Of a DNA stretch of 64,000 nucleotides, positions 24,995 through 32,794 are shown piece by piece. Within the stretch, counting starts at the first letter, position 1. Each line of letters opens with the position of its first letter. The DNA lies in contig JAHLKT010000001.1 in the NCBI GenBank assembly GCA_020444545.1, positions 372,001-436,000 of the forward strand, written 5' to 3'. A model generated the notes under the pieces. It was not told the origin of the DNA. It saw nothing but the letters and a program-made list of their open reading frames with translations, and searched no databases. Source of the DNA: Desulfarculaceae bacterium (GTDB lineage: Bacteria; Desulfobacterota; Desulfarculia; Desulfarculales; Desulfarculaceae). The translations under genes and the position numbers were made by a program.

Positions 24995-25618
24995 ATGGAA
25001 AGCGCCACCCCATCCCCCCGCCAGCTGCGCCGCCGCGAGGCGGCCCGCCGCCTGAGCGAGGCGGGTCTGAGGCTCATGGCCACCCAGGGCCTGGAGGCCA
25101 CCAAGGTGGCCCAGATAACCGCCGCCGCCGGGGTGGGCAAAGGGACCTTCTTCACCCACTGGCCCAGTAAGGACGCCTTCGTGGCCGCCCTGGTGGACGG
25201 TTTGCTCACCGACCTGGCCCGGCGGGTGCGGCCGGTGGGCCTGGCCCCCACCGACGCCGAGGCGCTCATCGCCGACGTGGCCGCGGTGCATCTGCGCTTC
25301 TTCCAGCTCCGGCCCGAGGCGGCAGGGCTTTTGAACCAGTCCCTGGCCCTGGCCAAGGGCGGCGAGGCCCACGCCCTGGTGGCCGCGCGCCTGGAGCAAC
25401 ATCTGGAGCTGGTGGCCGGGATGATCGCTCCGGCAGGGGAGCAGCTGGGCTGGCCCCGGGAGCGGGCCCGCGAGCTGGCCCTGGCCGTGCTCGCCACGGC
25501 CTCGGGCTATTTCTGGCTGGGCGGAGCTCTGGGCCTGGGGGCGGACACGCCCCTGGAGCTCTTGGACCGGCTGGCCCGGGCCCTGGCCCGGGGGCTGGCC
25601 CGGCCCACTCAGAGCTAG
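24995..25618 (+). CDS. TetR/AcrR-family transcriptional regulator
   Basis: 207 residues. The helix-turn-helix part reads RRLSEAGLRLMATQGLEATK, VAQITAAAGVGKGTFFTHW, PSKDAFVAALVDGL, the canonical TetR DNA-binding domain at ~12-58. The ligand domain is Ala/Leu-rich and helical with no informative motif. It is divergent from the DUF6125 gene (115 nt apart) and upstream of the SpoIIAA-like gene, either of which may be controlled by it. No SD before the ATG; see the promoter entry. Confidence 0.88.
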   Translation: MESATPSPRQLRRREAARRLSEAGLRLMATQGLEATKVAQITAAAGVGKGTFFTHWPSKDAFVAALVDGLLTDLARRVRPVGLAPTDAEALIADVAAVHLRFFQLRPEAAGLLNQSLALAKGGEAHALVAARLEQHLELVAGMIAPAGEQLGWPRERARELALAVLATASGYFWLGGALGLGADTPLELLDRLARALARGLARPTQS

Positions 25619-25737
25619 ACGCCGGGGCGCGGCCCCGGGTTAGAATACTTTAATGGAGGCCGGCGCCCGCCGGCGACAACCAGCGCGAGACAGCATGAGC
25701 CGGACGGCCTCAGCCATTCCCACGGCGGAGGAAAACC

Positions 25738-26100
25738 ATGCTGGAGCTGTTACCCCAGAGCACCGACCAGGCCATCGCTCTTTTGGCCAAGGGCAAGCTG
25801 ACCGACACCGACTATCAGCAGGTGATGATCCCGCGCCTCAGGGAGCTGATCGCCAAGCAGGGCAAGGCCCGGGTGATGCTGGTGTTGGCCCACGACTTCC
25901 TGGGCTGGGAGCCCAAGGCCGCCTGGGACGACGCCAAGTTCGGCATGAAGCATCGCAAGGACTTCGCCAAGCTGGCCATGGTGGGCGCGCCCAGGTGGGT
26001 CAAGTGGGCCACGGACGTGGGAGCCAACTTCATGTCCGGCGAGGTGCGCACCTATGGCGCGGCCCAGGAGCCCGAGGCCTGGGACTGGGTCAGCTCCTAG
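25738..26100 (+). CDS. SpoIIAA-like (STAS-related) family protein
   Basis: 120 residues. A SpoIIAA-like/CRAL-TRIO-type fold is indicated by an opening strand-loop, IPRLRELIAKQGKARVMLVL, a central DFLGWEPKAAWDDAKFGMKHRKDFAKLAMVG (quoted only as its parts GWEPKAAWDDAKFG and DFAKLAMVG), then WVKWATDVGANFMSGEVRTY, the usual order of the family. Members are small soluble proteins of unknown role, some membrane- or lipid-associated. GGAGG lies eight bases before the ATG. Likely monocistronic. Confidence 0.82.
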   Translation: MLELLPQSTDQAIALLAKGKLTDTDYQQVMIPRLRELIAKQGKARVMLVLAHDFLGWEPKAAWDDAKFGMKHRKDFAKLAMVGAPRWVKWATDVGANFMSGEVRTYGAAQEPEAWDWVSS

Positions 26101-26113
26101 GCGGGGCCGCCTC

Positions 26114-26443
26114 TCACGCCTCCAGGAGGCGCCTCATCAAGAGGGCCTGCATGTCCCGCCGCCCGTCGGCGATGAGCATCACGTAGACCCGGCTATCCAA
26201 CACTTGATAGATGATGCGGTAGGGCTTGAAAAATATCTCGCGGTACTGCTTGATGCCCAAGGCTAGCAGCTCTTTGGGATAGGCCCCCCGGTTGGGCGAC
26301 TGGCTCAGCCGGTCAAAGGCCTTTTCTATTTTTCCCAACACATACTCCGCCCGCTCCGGGGCGTCGTGGCGGGCAATGTAATCGTAAAGCTGCTCCAGGT
26401 CCCGGGCCGCGTCCTCGGTCAGGAATACTTGATGGGTCATCAA
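26114..26443 (-). CDS. RelE/ParE-superfamily toxin
   Basis: 109 residues with the ParE/RelE plasmid-stabilisation pattern: VFLTEDAARDLEQLYDYIARHD, YVLGKIEKAFDRLSQSPNRG, YREIFFKPYRIIYQVLDSRVYVMLIADGRRD. Members are either mRNA interferases (RelE) or gyrase poisons (ParE); the YRIIY...V.I.AD.R layout leans to ParE or YafQ-like, not decidable here. It overlaps the antitoxin gene by 4 nt, antitoxin first, the normal type II toxin-antitoxin order. Confidence 0.9.
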   Translation of the reverse strand: MMTHQVFLTEDAARDLEQLYDYIARHDAPERAEYVLGKIEKAFDRLSQSPNRGAYPKELLALGIKQYREIFFKPYRIIYQVLDSRVYVMLIADGRRDMQALLMRRLLEA

Positions 26444-26715
26444 GCTTCCCGCCGACCCCGGCGCAGGCGCTCCACCACCTCCCCGGCGGGGCGCACCCTG
26501 CCTTGCTCTATCTGGCGGTTGCCCAGGGCCAGAATCTTCAGTAGGGCCAGGGTCTCCTGGGTCTGCTCATAGGAAGCGATGTCCTGCATCACCGCCTTGG
26601 CCTCGCCGTTCTGGGTGATGATCAGGGGCTCGTCCTGCTCGCCAAGGGTGCGCACGATCTCCGCCGCGTGGGCCTTGAGAAAGCTTATGGGTTTGATCTG
26701 GCGGGAAGCCTTCAT
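26440..26715 (-). CDS. Phd/YefM-family antitoxin
   Basis: 91 residues. The N-terminal domain KASRQIKPISFLKAHAAEIVRTL, followed by PLIITQNGEAKAVMQDIASYEQTQETLALLKIL, is typical of Phd/YefM: a DNA-binding dimer domain and a disordered toxin-neutralising tail. AGGAGG lies about seven bases before the ATG. The 4-nt overlap with the toxin gene implies coupled translation, and the antitoxin is expected to repress its own promoter, which would lie around 26716-26780. Confidence 0.9.
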   Translation of the reverse strand: MKASRQIKPISFLKAHAAEIVRTLGEQDEPLIITQNGEAKAVMQDIASYEQTQETLALLKILALGNRQIEQGRVRPAGEVVERLRRGRREA

Positions 26716-26783
26716 GGCCTTGCCTCCTTTTCCCTACAAGACCAAATTTAGTCCGCAAACAGGTCATACGTCAAGGGTTTGGC

Positions 26784-26819
26784 CAATAAAAACCGGGGCC
26801 GACCCGAAGGCCGGCCCCG
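26784..26819 (-). terminator. Rho-independent terminator of tpx
   Basis: GGGGCCG / CGGCCCC stem (26795-26801 with 26812-26818), extended by one C-G pair, with a TTTTTATT tract on the minus strand. Confidence 0.85.
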
Positions 26820-26842
26820 TTAGGCTTTCGCTTGGCAATGGC

Positions 26843-27358
26843 TTAGGAGGCCGCCTTCACCGCGGCCAGCACTTCTTCGTAGTTGGGCTCCTCGCTCAAC
26901 TCCTTGACCAACTGGATATAGGTGATCTTCTGCTCGCGGTCCAGGACCAGGACGCAGCGGGCCAACAGGCGCAGCTCTTTGATCAAGAGGCCGTAGGCCT
27001 CGCCAAAGGCGGCCTCCTTGTAATCCGAAAGGGTCTTGACCGCCTCCACCCCGGCCGCGCCGCACCAGCGGGCCTGGGCAAAGGGCAGGTCCATGCTGAT
27101 GGTGAGGATGGCCACGTCGTCGCCCAGGCCGGCGGCCTCGGAGTTGAAGCGCCGGGTCTCCAGGTCGCAGGTGGGGGTGTCCAGGGAGGGCACCGCCGAG
27201 AGCACCACCACCTTGCCCTTGTAGTCGCTGATATTCACCGGGCTCAGGTCGTTGGCCGCCAGGGTTACGTCCGGGGCGATATCGCCCACCTTCACCTCCG
27301 CGCCCACCAGGGTCAGAGGGTTGCCGTGCATGGTAACAGCGCCGTTACGCTCACTCAT
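26843..27358 (-). CDS. tpx: Thiol peroxidase (atypical 2-Cys peroxiredoxin)
   Basis: Reduces hydroperoxides at the expense of thioredoxin. 171 residues from ATG 27358 (AAAGGAGA five to six bases upstream). The peroxidatic Cys C64 lies in PSLDTPTCDLETRRFN and the resolving C99 in RWCGAAGVEAVKTLSDY, the positions and spacing of Tpx. It is divergent from rubrerythrin, 221 nt away, forming an oxidative-stress pair usual in strict anaerobes. Confidence 0.96.
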   Translation of the reverse strand: MSERNGAVTMHGNPLTLVGAEVKVGDIAPDVTLAANDLSPVNISDYKGKVVVLSAVPSLDTPTCDLETRRFNSEAAGLGDDVAILTISMDLPFAQARWCGAAGVEAVKTLSDYKEAAFGEAYGLLIKELRLLARCVLVLDREQKITYIQLVKELSEEPNYEEVLAAVKAAS

Positions 27359-27495
27359 CTTGGTCTCCTTTGGTAAGAATTTCCGTCCCCCGGGCGGACC
27401 GGGCAAATTTTCGCCTTTCAATCCATTGTAAAGGCGTAGTCCGAGGCTTGTCACATCGCGGCCCATGCCTCAGACTGTTTTTTATGGGCTCGGGC

Positions 27496-27542
27496 TTGAC
27501 AACGCCCGTCCGTTTCACTATATAGTAATAGTAATCATTATC
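27496..27542 (+). promoter_or_regulatory. Sigma-70-type promoter and Fur/PerR-like box of rubrerythrin
   Basis: TTGACA (27496-27501), 17-nt spacer, TATATA (27519-27524). Overlapping its downstream edge, 27524-27542 matches the 19-nt Fur consensus at 15 positions, ending in ATCATTATC. This layout fits repression by a Fur or PerR protein, relieved by iron limitation or peroxide. Confidence 0.65.
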
Positions 27543-27579
27543 GATAACAACCCTAAACTTAAGCAGAGGGGAGAATCCC

Positions 27580-28077
27580 ATGTCCAAGTCGCAAGAATTC
27601 CTGGCCGAAGCATTTGCCGGTGAGTCCCAAGCCAACCGCAAGTACCTGGCCTTTGCCGAGAAAGCCGACTCCGAGGGTATGCCGCAGGTGGCCCGCATGT
27701 TCCGGGCCGCGGCCGCTGCCGAGACGGTGCACGCCCACAACCACCTTCGTGCCATGAAAGGCATCGGCTCCACCGCCGACAACCTCAAGGCGGCCATCGA
27801 GGGCGAGACCCACGAGTTCGAGCACATGTATCCCGAGATGATCGAGGCGGCCAAGGCCGAGGACGCCAAGGAAGCCCTCAGGTCCTTCGAGTGGGCCAAC
27901 ACGGTCGAGAAGGTGCACGCCGACCTGTACCAGAAGCTGCTGGACGGCCTGGGCGGCGACCTGGGCGAATACGCCTACTACGTCTGCCCGGTGTGCGGCT
28001 ACACCGCCGAGGGCAGCGCGCCGGAGCGTTGTCCGGTGTGCGGCGCCAAGGGCGAGCGCTTCATGAAAGTCGACTAA
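27580..28077 (+). CDS. rbr: Rubrerythrin
   Basis: Non-haem iron peroxidase of anaerobes that reduces H2O2 with electrons from rubredoxin or NADH-linked reductases. 165 residues: an N-terminal ferritin-like four-helix domain with diiron ligands in AGESQANRKYLAFAEKA, AETVHAHNHL and FEHMYPEMIEAA; a C-terminal rubredoxin-like domain with YVCPVCGYTAEG and RCPVCGAKGERF holding a Cys4 iron site. GGGGAG sits seven bases before the ATG. Controlled by the strong promoter and Fur-like box just upstream and ended by a clear terminator, so monocistronic. Confidence 0.97.
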   Translation: MSKSQEFLAEAFAGESQANRKYLAFAEKADSEGMPQVARMFRAAAAAETVHAHNHLRAMKGIGSTADNLKAAIEGETHEFEHMYPEMIEAAKAEDAKEALRSFEWANTVEKVHADLYQKLLDGLGGDLGEYAYYVCPVCGYTAEGSAPERCPVCGAKGERFMKVD

Positions 28078-28102
28078 GCCTCCATTCCCTAGCTCAACCC
28101 CA

Positions 28103-28133
28103 GCGGGGCCGCTTCGGCGGCCCCGTTGCTTTT
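28103..28133 (+). terminator. Rho-independent terminator of rbr
   Basis: CGGGGCCGC-TTCG-GCGGCCCCG, 9-bp stem with a stable UUCG tetraloop, then TTGCTTTT. It lies 26 nt after the stop. Confidence 0.9.
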
Positions 28134-28178
28134 GGGGCGCGCCCTGTGCTGCAATCGGAAGGGAAAGGCTGGTGATGC

Positions 28179-29735
28179 ATGGACCCTGCCCTGTCCGCGC
28201 GGCGCGATAAGCCGGTTTTGATCCTGGGGGCCACGGGCTACGTGGGCGGCCGCCTGGCCCCCCGCCTGCTGGCCGCTGGCTGGCGGGTGCGGGCCCTGGG
28301 CCGCAACCTGAACAAGCTCTCCTGCCGCCCCTGGGCCTCGCACCCCAACTGCGAGCTGGTGGCGGGCGACGTGATGGACCCGTTCTCCCTGGCCCGGGCG
28401 GCAAAAGGCTGCTGGGCCGCCTTTTACCTGGTCCACTCCATGAACCGGGACACCCCGGACTTCGCGGCCGCCGACCGCAAGGCGGCGCGCAACATGTCCC
28501 TGGCCGCGGCCGCCGCTGGGCTGGAGCGCATCGTCTACCTGGGCGGCCTGGTGCCCGAAGGTCCGGGCATCAGCCACCATCTGCGCTCCCGGGCCGAGGT
28601 GGGCCAAATCCTGCAAAGCGGCGAGGCGCCCTGCACCTGGTTGCGCGCGGCCATGATCCTGGGCGCGGGCAGCGCCTCCTTCGAGCTCCTGCGCTATCTG
28701 GCCGAGCGCCTGCCAATTATGATCACTCCCCGCTGGGTGCGCTCCCGGGTCCAGCCCATCGCCATCGGCGACGTGCTGGCCTATCTGGCGGGCTGCCTGG
28801 AGCAGGACGAAGTCTCCGGCCAGACCCTGGACATCGGCGGCCCGGACATCCACACCTATGAGGAGATGTTCCGGATCTTCGCCCGGGAGGCCGGGCTCAA
28901 GCCCCGCATCATCGTGCCGGTGCCGGTGCTCAGCCCCCGCCTGAGCTCCTTGTGGATACACCTGATCACCCCGGTGCCCGCCAGCCTGGCCCGTCCCCTG
29001 GCCGAGGGCCTGAGCAACACCGTGGTCTGCCGCGACCACCGCATATTGCAAATGATTCCCCGCGAGCTGACCCCGGCCCGGGTGGCCATCCGCCGGGCCC
29101 TGGAGCGCATCGCCCAGGAGCGGGTGGAGACCTGCTGGATGGACGCTGGCCATATGACCCCGCCGGAATGGGTGGCCTGCGGGGACGCGCCCTATGCCGG
29201 GGGCGCCGCCTTCCGGGAGGGCTACCAGATCGCCCTGCCCGTGCCCCAGGAAGAGGCCTGGCAGAGCGTGGCCGGGGTGGGCGGCCGTTCGGGCTGGCCC
29301 TGGGGCAACTGGCTGTGGCGGATTCGCGGCTACATGGACGAGGCGGTCGGCGGGCCGGGCCTCAGGCGGGGACGGCGCAGCGGCCGCGAGCTTCGGGTGG
29401 GCGACGCCCTGGACTTCTGGCGGGTGCTGGAGCTGGAGGCTCCGCAGCGCCTGCTGCTCCTGGCCGAGATGAAGCTGCCCGGCGAGGCCACCTTGGAGCT
29501 TAAGCTGGAGCCAAGCGGCCTGGACTCCTGCCGCCTCAGCCTGGTGGTCAGCTACCTGCCCCGGGGGCTCATGGGCCTGGCCTATTGGTACGCGGTGTGG
29601 CCCCTGCACCGGGGGGTGTTCCCCGGCCTCGTCACCGGCCTGGCCCGGCGCATGGGCGCGGCAGCCCCCGGCCCGGTGGGCAGTTTCGACCCAGACCAGG
29701 CCCAGACCTGCGCTTTGCCGCCTTCATCCCATTGA
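28179..29735 (+). CDS. SDR-family NAD(P)-binding protein with C-terminal DUF2867 domain
   Basis: 518 residues. The N-terminal Rossmann domain (~12-290) opens with VLILGATGYVGGRL (GxxGxxG dinucleotide loop) and resembles atypical SDRs of the complex I NDUFA9/isoflavone reductase type: YLVHSM, RIVYLGGLVP, GQTLDIGGPD. The C-terminal ~150 residues (YQIALPVPQEEAWQSVAGVG, WRVLELEAPQRLLLLAEMKLPG, GLAYWYAVWPLHRGVFPGLV) match DUF2867, a SRPBCC-like fold often fused to such SDRs. Substrate unknown. The Tyr-x3-Lys catalytic pair of classical SDRs is not evident. The start ATG 28179 has no strong SD. Confidence 0.88.
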   Translation: MDPALSARRDKPVLILGATGYVGGRLAPRLLAAGWRVRALGRNLNKLSCRPWASHPNCELVAGDVMDPFSLARAAKGCWAAFYLVHSMNRDTPDFAAADRKAARNMSLAAAAAGLERIVYLGGLVPEGPGISHHLRSRAEVGQILQSGEAPCTWLRAAMILGAGSASFELLRYLAERLPIMITPRWVRSRVQPIAIGDVLAYLAGCLEQDEVSGQTLDIGGPDIHTYEEMFRIFAREAGLKPRIIVPVPVLSPRLSSLWIHLITPVPASLARPLAEGLSNTVVCRDHRILQMIPRELTPARVAIRRALERIAQERVETCWMDAGHMTPPEWVACGDAPYAGGAAFREGYQIALPVPQEEAWQSVAGVGGRSGWPWGNWLWRIRGYMDEAVGGPGLRRGRRSGRELRVGDALDFWRVLELEAPQRLLLLAEMKLPGEATLELKLEPSGLDSCRLSLVVSYLPRGLMGLAYWYAVWPLHRGVFPGLVTGLARRMGAAAPGPVGSFDPDQAQTCALPPSSH

Positions 29736-29815
29736 CCTCTACCCCGGCAACATCTAAGCTTTAGCCCTTAAGACGCATTCACCCGGCGGCCCCGGCGGGG
29801 CCTGGAGGCATGGTC

Positions 29816-31117
29816 ATGCATGGATCGCGGTTGGGGGCCTTGGCCCTGCTATTGCTGGCAATGCTGGCGGCGGGCCCGGCGGGGGCGGAGCAGGTGCTCT
29901 CCCTGGACCAGGCGGTGGGCCTGGCCCTGAAGAAAAACCCCACCCTGGAGGCGGCCCGCCAAGAGGTGGCCCAGGCCGAGGGCCGGGTGACCCAGGCCAC
30001 CAGCCGCTGGTTCCCGCAGCTCAACGCCACGGCGGACTACACCCGCAACTACTCCGACCGCTCGCGCACCTCCAACTACAGCGGCAACTACAACTACTAC
30101 GACACCGGCCTGACCCTGACCCAGAAGATCTACGACTTCGGCCAGACCGGGGGCAAGGTGGAGGCCAGCCGCCAGGAGCTGAGCGCCACCCAGCACGATC
30201 TGGGCACCCGGCGCGACGAGGTGGTCCTGGCGGTGCGCGCCAGCTACTTCGAAGTGCTCAAAAACCAGCGCCTGGTCAAGGTGGCGGTCAAGACCCTGGC
30301 CTCGCAGCAGCGCCACCTGGAGCAGGCCAAGGGCTTCTACGCCACCGGCCTTCGGCCCAAGATCGACGTGGCCCGCGCCTCGGTGGACCTGGCCAACGCC
30401 CGCCTGGCCCTGATCAGCGCCCAGTACCGCCAGCGCGAGGCCCGGGTGGCCCTGGAGCGCATCATGGGCGGCCGCCCCTGGAAGAGCGATTACGCCCTGG
30501 CCTCTGAAAAGGGCTTGCCTCCCCTGCCCGGCAAGCTGGACCCGCTTCTGGCCGAGGCCCTGGCCCAGCGGCCCGAGATGGCCAGCGTCAAGGCCCTGGT
30601 GGCCGCCTCCCAGGGCCGCCTGGAATCGGCCCAGGGCGGCTATTGGCCCTCCTTGGACGCGGGCGGCTCCTATCAGTACGGCAACACCGAGCTCCCCCTG
30701 GAGAACAACTGGGAGGCCGGGGTGGGCCTGAGCTGGTCCATCTTCTCCGGCTTCCTCACCAAGGGCCAGGTCAACGAGGCCCGCGCCCAGATCTTGCAGC
30801 GCAAGGCGCGGCTGAGGGAGCTGGAGCTGGGCATCGGCGAGGAGGTGGAGCAGGCCTGGCTGGTGGTGCGCGAGTCGTTGGAGCGCATCGAGGTGGCCCG
30901 CACCGCCCTGGAGGCGGCGGAGGAGAACTTCCGCCTTTCCCAGGGGCGCTACGACAACGGGGTGGGCAACGCCATCGAGTTCACCGACGCCCAGGTGTCC
31001 CGCTTCCAGGCGGCCAGCGATCTGGTCAAGGCCCGCTACAACTACTTGCAGGCTTTTGCCGCGCTGGAGAGGGCGTTGGGGCGGCCCCTGGCAGCCAGCA
31101 AGATCGTTATGAAATAG
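29816..31117 (+). CDS. TolC-family outer membrane efflux protein
   Basis: 433 residues. A signal peptide (MHGSRLGALALLLLAMLAAG, cut after ~AGA) is followed by two repeats of the OEP domain: VGLALKKNPTLEAARQEV, LTLTQKIYDFGQTGGKVEAS, AQRPEMASVKALVAASQGRL, GLSWSIFSGFLTKGQVNEAR. It forms the outer-membrane channel of tripartite exporters or type I secretion. I chose ATG 29816 because GGAGG is seven bases upstream; the ATG at 29810 is only one base from that SD. No periplasmic adaptor or inner-membrane pump is adjacent, so its partner is encoded elsewhere. Confidence 0.92.
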   Translation: MHGSRLGALALLLLAMLAAGPAGAEQVLSLDQAVGLALKKNPTLEAARQEVAQAEGRVTQATSRWFPQLNATADYTRNYSDRSRTSNYSGNYNYYDTGLTLTQKIYDFGQTGGKVEASRQELSATQHDLGTRRDEVVLAVRASYFEVLKNQRLVKVAVKTLASQQRHLEQAKGFYATGLRPKIDVARASVDLANARLALISAQYRQREARVALERIMGGRPWKSDYALASEKGLPPLPGKLDPLLAEALAQRPEMASVKALVAASQGRLESAQGGYWPSLDAGGSYQYGNTELPLENNWEAGVGLSWSIFSGFLTKGQVNEARAQILQRKARLRELELGIGEEVEQAWLVVRESLERIEVARTALEAAEENFRLSQGRYDNGVGNAIEFTDAQVSRFQAASDLVKARYNYLQAFAALERALGRPLAASKIVMK

Positions 31118-31138
31118 TTTTCTGCCGGGCGAGGGTGC

Positions 31139-31234
31139 GGCTTCGCCAGACGGCGTGATGCGGCGTTGCGGGCGGCGCTCGTTTCCTCGGCGTATTGGCA
31201 TATACGCCTGCGGAACTCGCTTGCCCGCGCCTTG
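31139..31234 (-). repeat. Dispersed hairpin repeat, copy B
   Basis: Reverse complement of copy A (699-794), 90 of 96 positions identical, the 61-nt core 31174-31234 exactly so. It lies 22 nt after the TolC stop. The rest of the 219-nt gap holds nothing else recognisable. Confidence 0.85.
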
Positions 31235-31336
31235 CCTGCGAAGCCGTAGCTGTGCCGACGGATACCGTGGGCCTATCCTCAGAACAACTTAATCATCACC
31301 AAATTTGCGATACGAAAAGCGACGACGGTTTAGGCG

Positions 31337-31831
31337 CTAGTTCGGCTTGTGGGGGACCGGCGTGCCCTGACCGGGGCGGATGGTGGTGGTCTGGCCGGGC
31401 TTGAGCTCCAGGACAAAGCGCTGGTTGGTCCCGGCCACGCTGATGGGCCAGTAGGTCCAACCTTCGCGCAGGCCCACGTAGCCGTCCACGATGAGGCGAT
31501 AGGCGTGCTTGCCCGGCGGGGCCAGGAACACGGTGTCGCGCTTCAGGCGCGGCCCCTGGATCACGGTGAGCTGTTGGGGCGGGTCGGGCGGCAGGCGGGT
31601 GAGGCGGCCGTCCCTTTCCAGCCACAGGCCCCAGTCCCAGGAGGTGTAGGGCGTGGTGTCATCGAACTGGTTGAAACGGGAGCGGTCGGTCTTAAAATCC
31701 ACCAGCACCCGCACCCGGGCCGGGTTGGGGCCCGGGTCCACATAGCGCTCCGCCGCGCAACCCGCCAGCAGCGCGGCCAGCAGCAAGAGCGCCAGCGCCA
31801 GGAGCCGGGCGCGGCGAATCAAGCCAAGCAA
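31337..31831 (-). CDS. Predicted lipoprotein, hypothetical
   Basis: 164 residues. The hydrophobic signal ends in the lipobox LLAGC. The mature part has VRVLVDFKTDRSRFNQFDD, WDWGLWLERDG, KHAYRLIVDGYVG and a C-terminal FVLELKPGQTTTIRPG, suggesting a small beta-rich (Ig or carbohydrate-binding-like) domain; no family is claimed. Start: TTG 31831, with AAAAGGGGG seven bases upstream; the frame stays open to 31915 but that extension runs into repeat copy C and would bury the signal peptide. It follows the next lipoprotein gene on the same strand with the repeat between them. Confidence 0.7.
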   Translation of the reverse strand: MLGLIRRARLLALALLLLAALLAGCAAERYVDPGPNPARVRVLVDFKTDRSRFNQFDDTTPYTSWDWGLWLERDGRLTRLPPDPPQQLTVIQGPRLKRDTVFLAPPGKHAYRLIVDGYVGLREGWTYWPISVAGTNQRFVLELKPGQTTTIRPGQGTPVPHKPN

Positions 31832-31922
31832 GTTAGCGCCCCCTTTTAGGTGAGGAGCAAACGCCCAAACTGGACCCGAGGTGTTCGAGTTCGGCAGCGA
31901 GGCGCGAAGCTGCAACGGTTTG

Positions 31923-32020
31923 GCGACGGAGGCGTACTTAAAGCGTACGCCGAGGAGGCAAACCGCGAAGCCAGCGCCGCAGCCCGAAATCGGACGCCGA
32001 GCACGGTGGCTGGCGAAGCC
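31923..32020 (+). repeat. Dispersed hairpin repeat, copy C (divergent)
   Basis: Same layout as copy A: hairpin GGCGTAC / GTACGCC (31931-31951), CGAGGA, a GC-rich middle, and terminal CTGGCGAAGCC. The hairpin loop and middle differ from A and B. It ends 3 nt from the stop of the 32024 gene. Confidence 0.75.
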
Positions 32021-32023
32021 GGC

Positions 32024-32647
32024 CTAGTAGACCCAGGGACCTCCCCACCCATCCACGGAATCAACTGCGTCGATATCCATGTCGAAGCGGTGCACCTCTT
32101 CCACGCCGCCCCGAATGATGGGCATGATGATGGCCAGCTGGTTGGGCCAGTCGCCCTGGGAGATCTGCGGCTCGGTGAGCGGGGCCAGCAGCCACTGCCC
32201 GTCGCGCTTGGCCTCGCGGGCGGGGCGCAGGTCGTCCTGGATGGTCTGGCCCGGCCCCACGGTGGTGGGCTTGAGGTTGGTGACCGGCCCCCAGTAAGGC
32301 GCGCCGTTGTGGGCCAAGTGGTAGTTGTAGCCCGCCCCGTTGATGTAGTAGGTCTTGGCCCAGTTGATGGTGATGGGCGTTTCGTTCTGGTTGATCAGCT
32401 TGAGCTCGAATATGAACTCACGTTCCGCGTCCAAGCGCAGTTGCACCTTCACCCCGCCGGCGCTGTAGGACCACTGCATCAGGCCGGTGGGATAGGTGTT
32501 GGCCAGCTGGGGCCAGGTGTCCCGGCGCATGGAGGTCTCGTCGCGGTAATAGTCCACCGCGTTGGGGCCGCCGCCGGCGCAGGATACCAACACGAAAATG
32601 ACCAACCAGATAGAGCAGGCCGCCACGCGGCGGGTGAATGCGCGCAT
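32024..32647 (-). CDS. Predicted lipoprotein, hypothetical
   Basis: 207 residues. Signal peptide with lipobox LVSC (Cys23), then a soluble domain rich in aromatic residues: NAVDYYRDETSMRRDTWPQL, FELKLINQNETPITINWAKT, WGPVTNLKPTTVGPGQTIQ, IIMPIIRGGVEEVHRFDMDI. No family recognised; the Ig-like strand pattern in the centre is suggestive only. GAGGAGGAA lies about eight bases before the ATG. Probably faces the periplasm. Same strand as the neighbouring lipoprotein gene at 31337, 192 nt apart. Confidence 0.75.
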   Translation of the reverse strand: MRAFTRRVAACSIWLVIFVLVSCAGGGPNAVDYYRDETSMRRDTWPQLANTYPTGLMQWSYSAGGVKVQLRLDAEREFIFELKLINQNETPITINWAKTYYINGAGYNYHLAHNGAPYWGPVTNLKPTTVGPGQTIQDDLRPAREAKRDGQWLLAPLTEPQISQGDWPNQLAIIMPIIRGGVEEVHRFDMDIDAVDSVDGWGGPWVY

Positions 32648-32742
32648 TAGAATCTTCCTCCTCGGCCCGGCGCCACGCCGGGAAACGCCCCATTAATACC
32701 ACGGAAAAGGCCCGGGGGGAAAAAGGATGGGCTGGCGGGGCC

Positions 32743-32773
32743 AAAAAAAGCCCGCCCCCAACGGGGAGCGGGC
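32743..32773 (-). terminator. Rho-independent terminator of hsp20
   Basis: GCCCGC / GCGGGC stem with an inner CCCC / GGGG pairing, then seven T on the minus strand, 22 nt after the hsp20 stop. Confidence 0.9.
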
Positions 32774-32794
32774 GCTTTGCGGGCGGGCGGCGGG

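Noticed and set aside
24880-25497. Long N-terminal extension of the DUF6125 protein
   Set aside because: It is antisense to the TetR gene; ATG 24879 has a strong AAGGAGGAG SD.
31832-31915. N-terminal extension of the lipoprotein at 31337
   Set aside because: It runs into repeat copy C and would place 28 residues in front of a signal peptide; TTG 31831 has a good SD.
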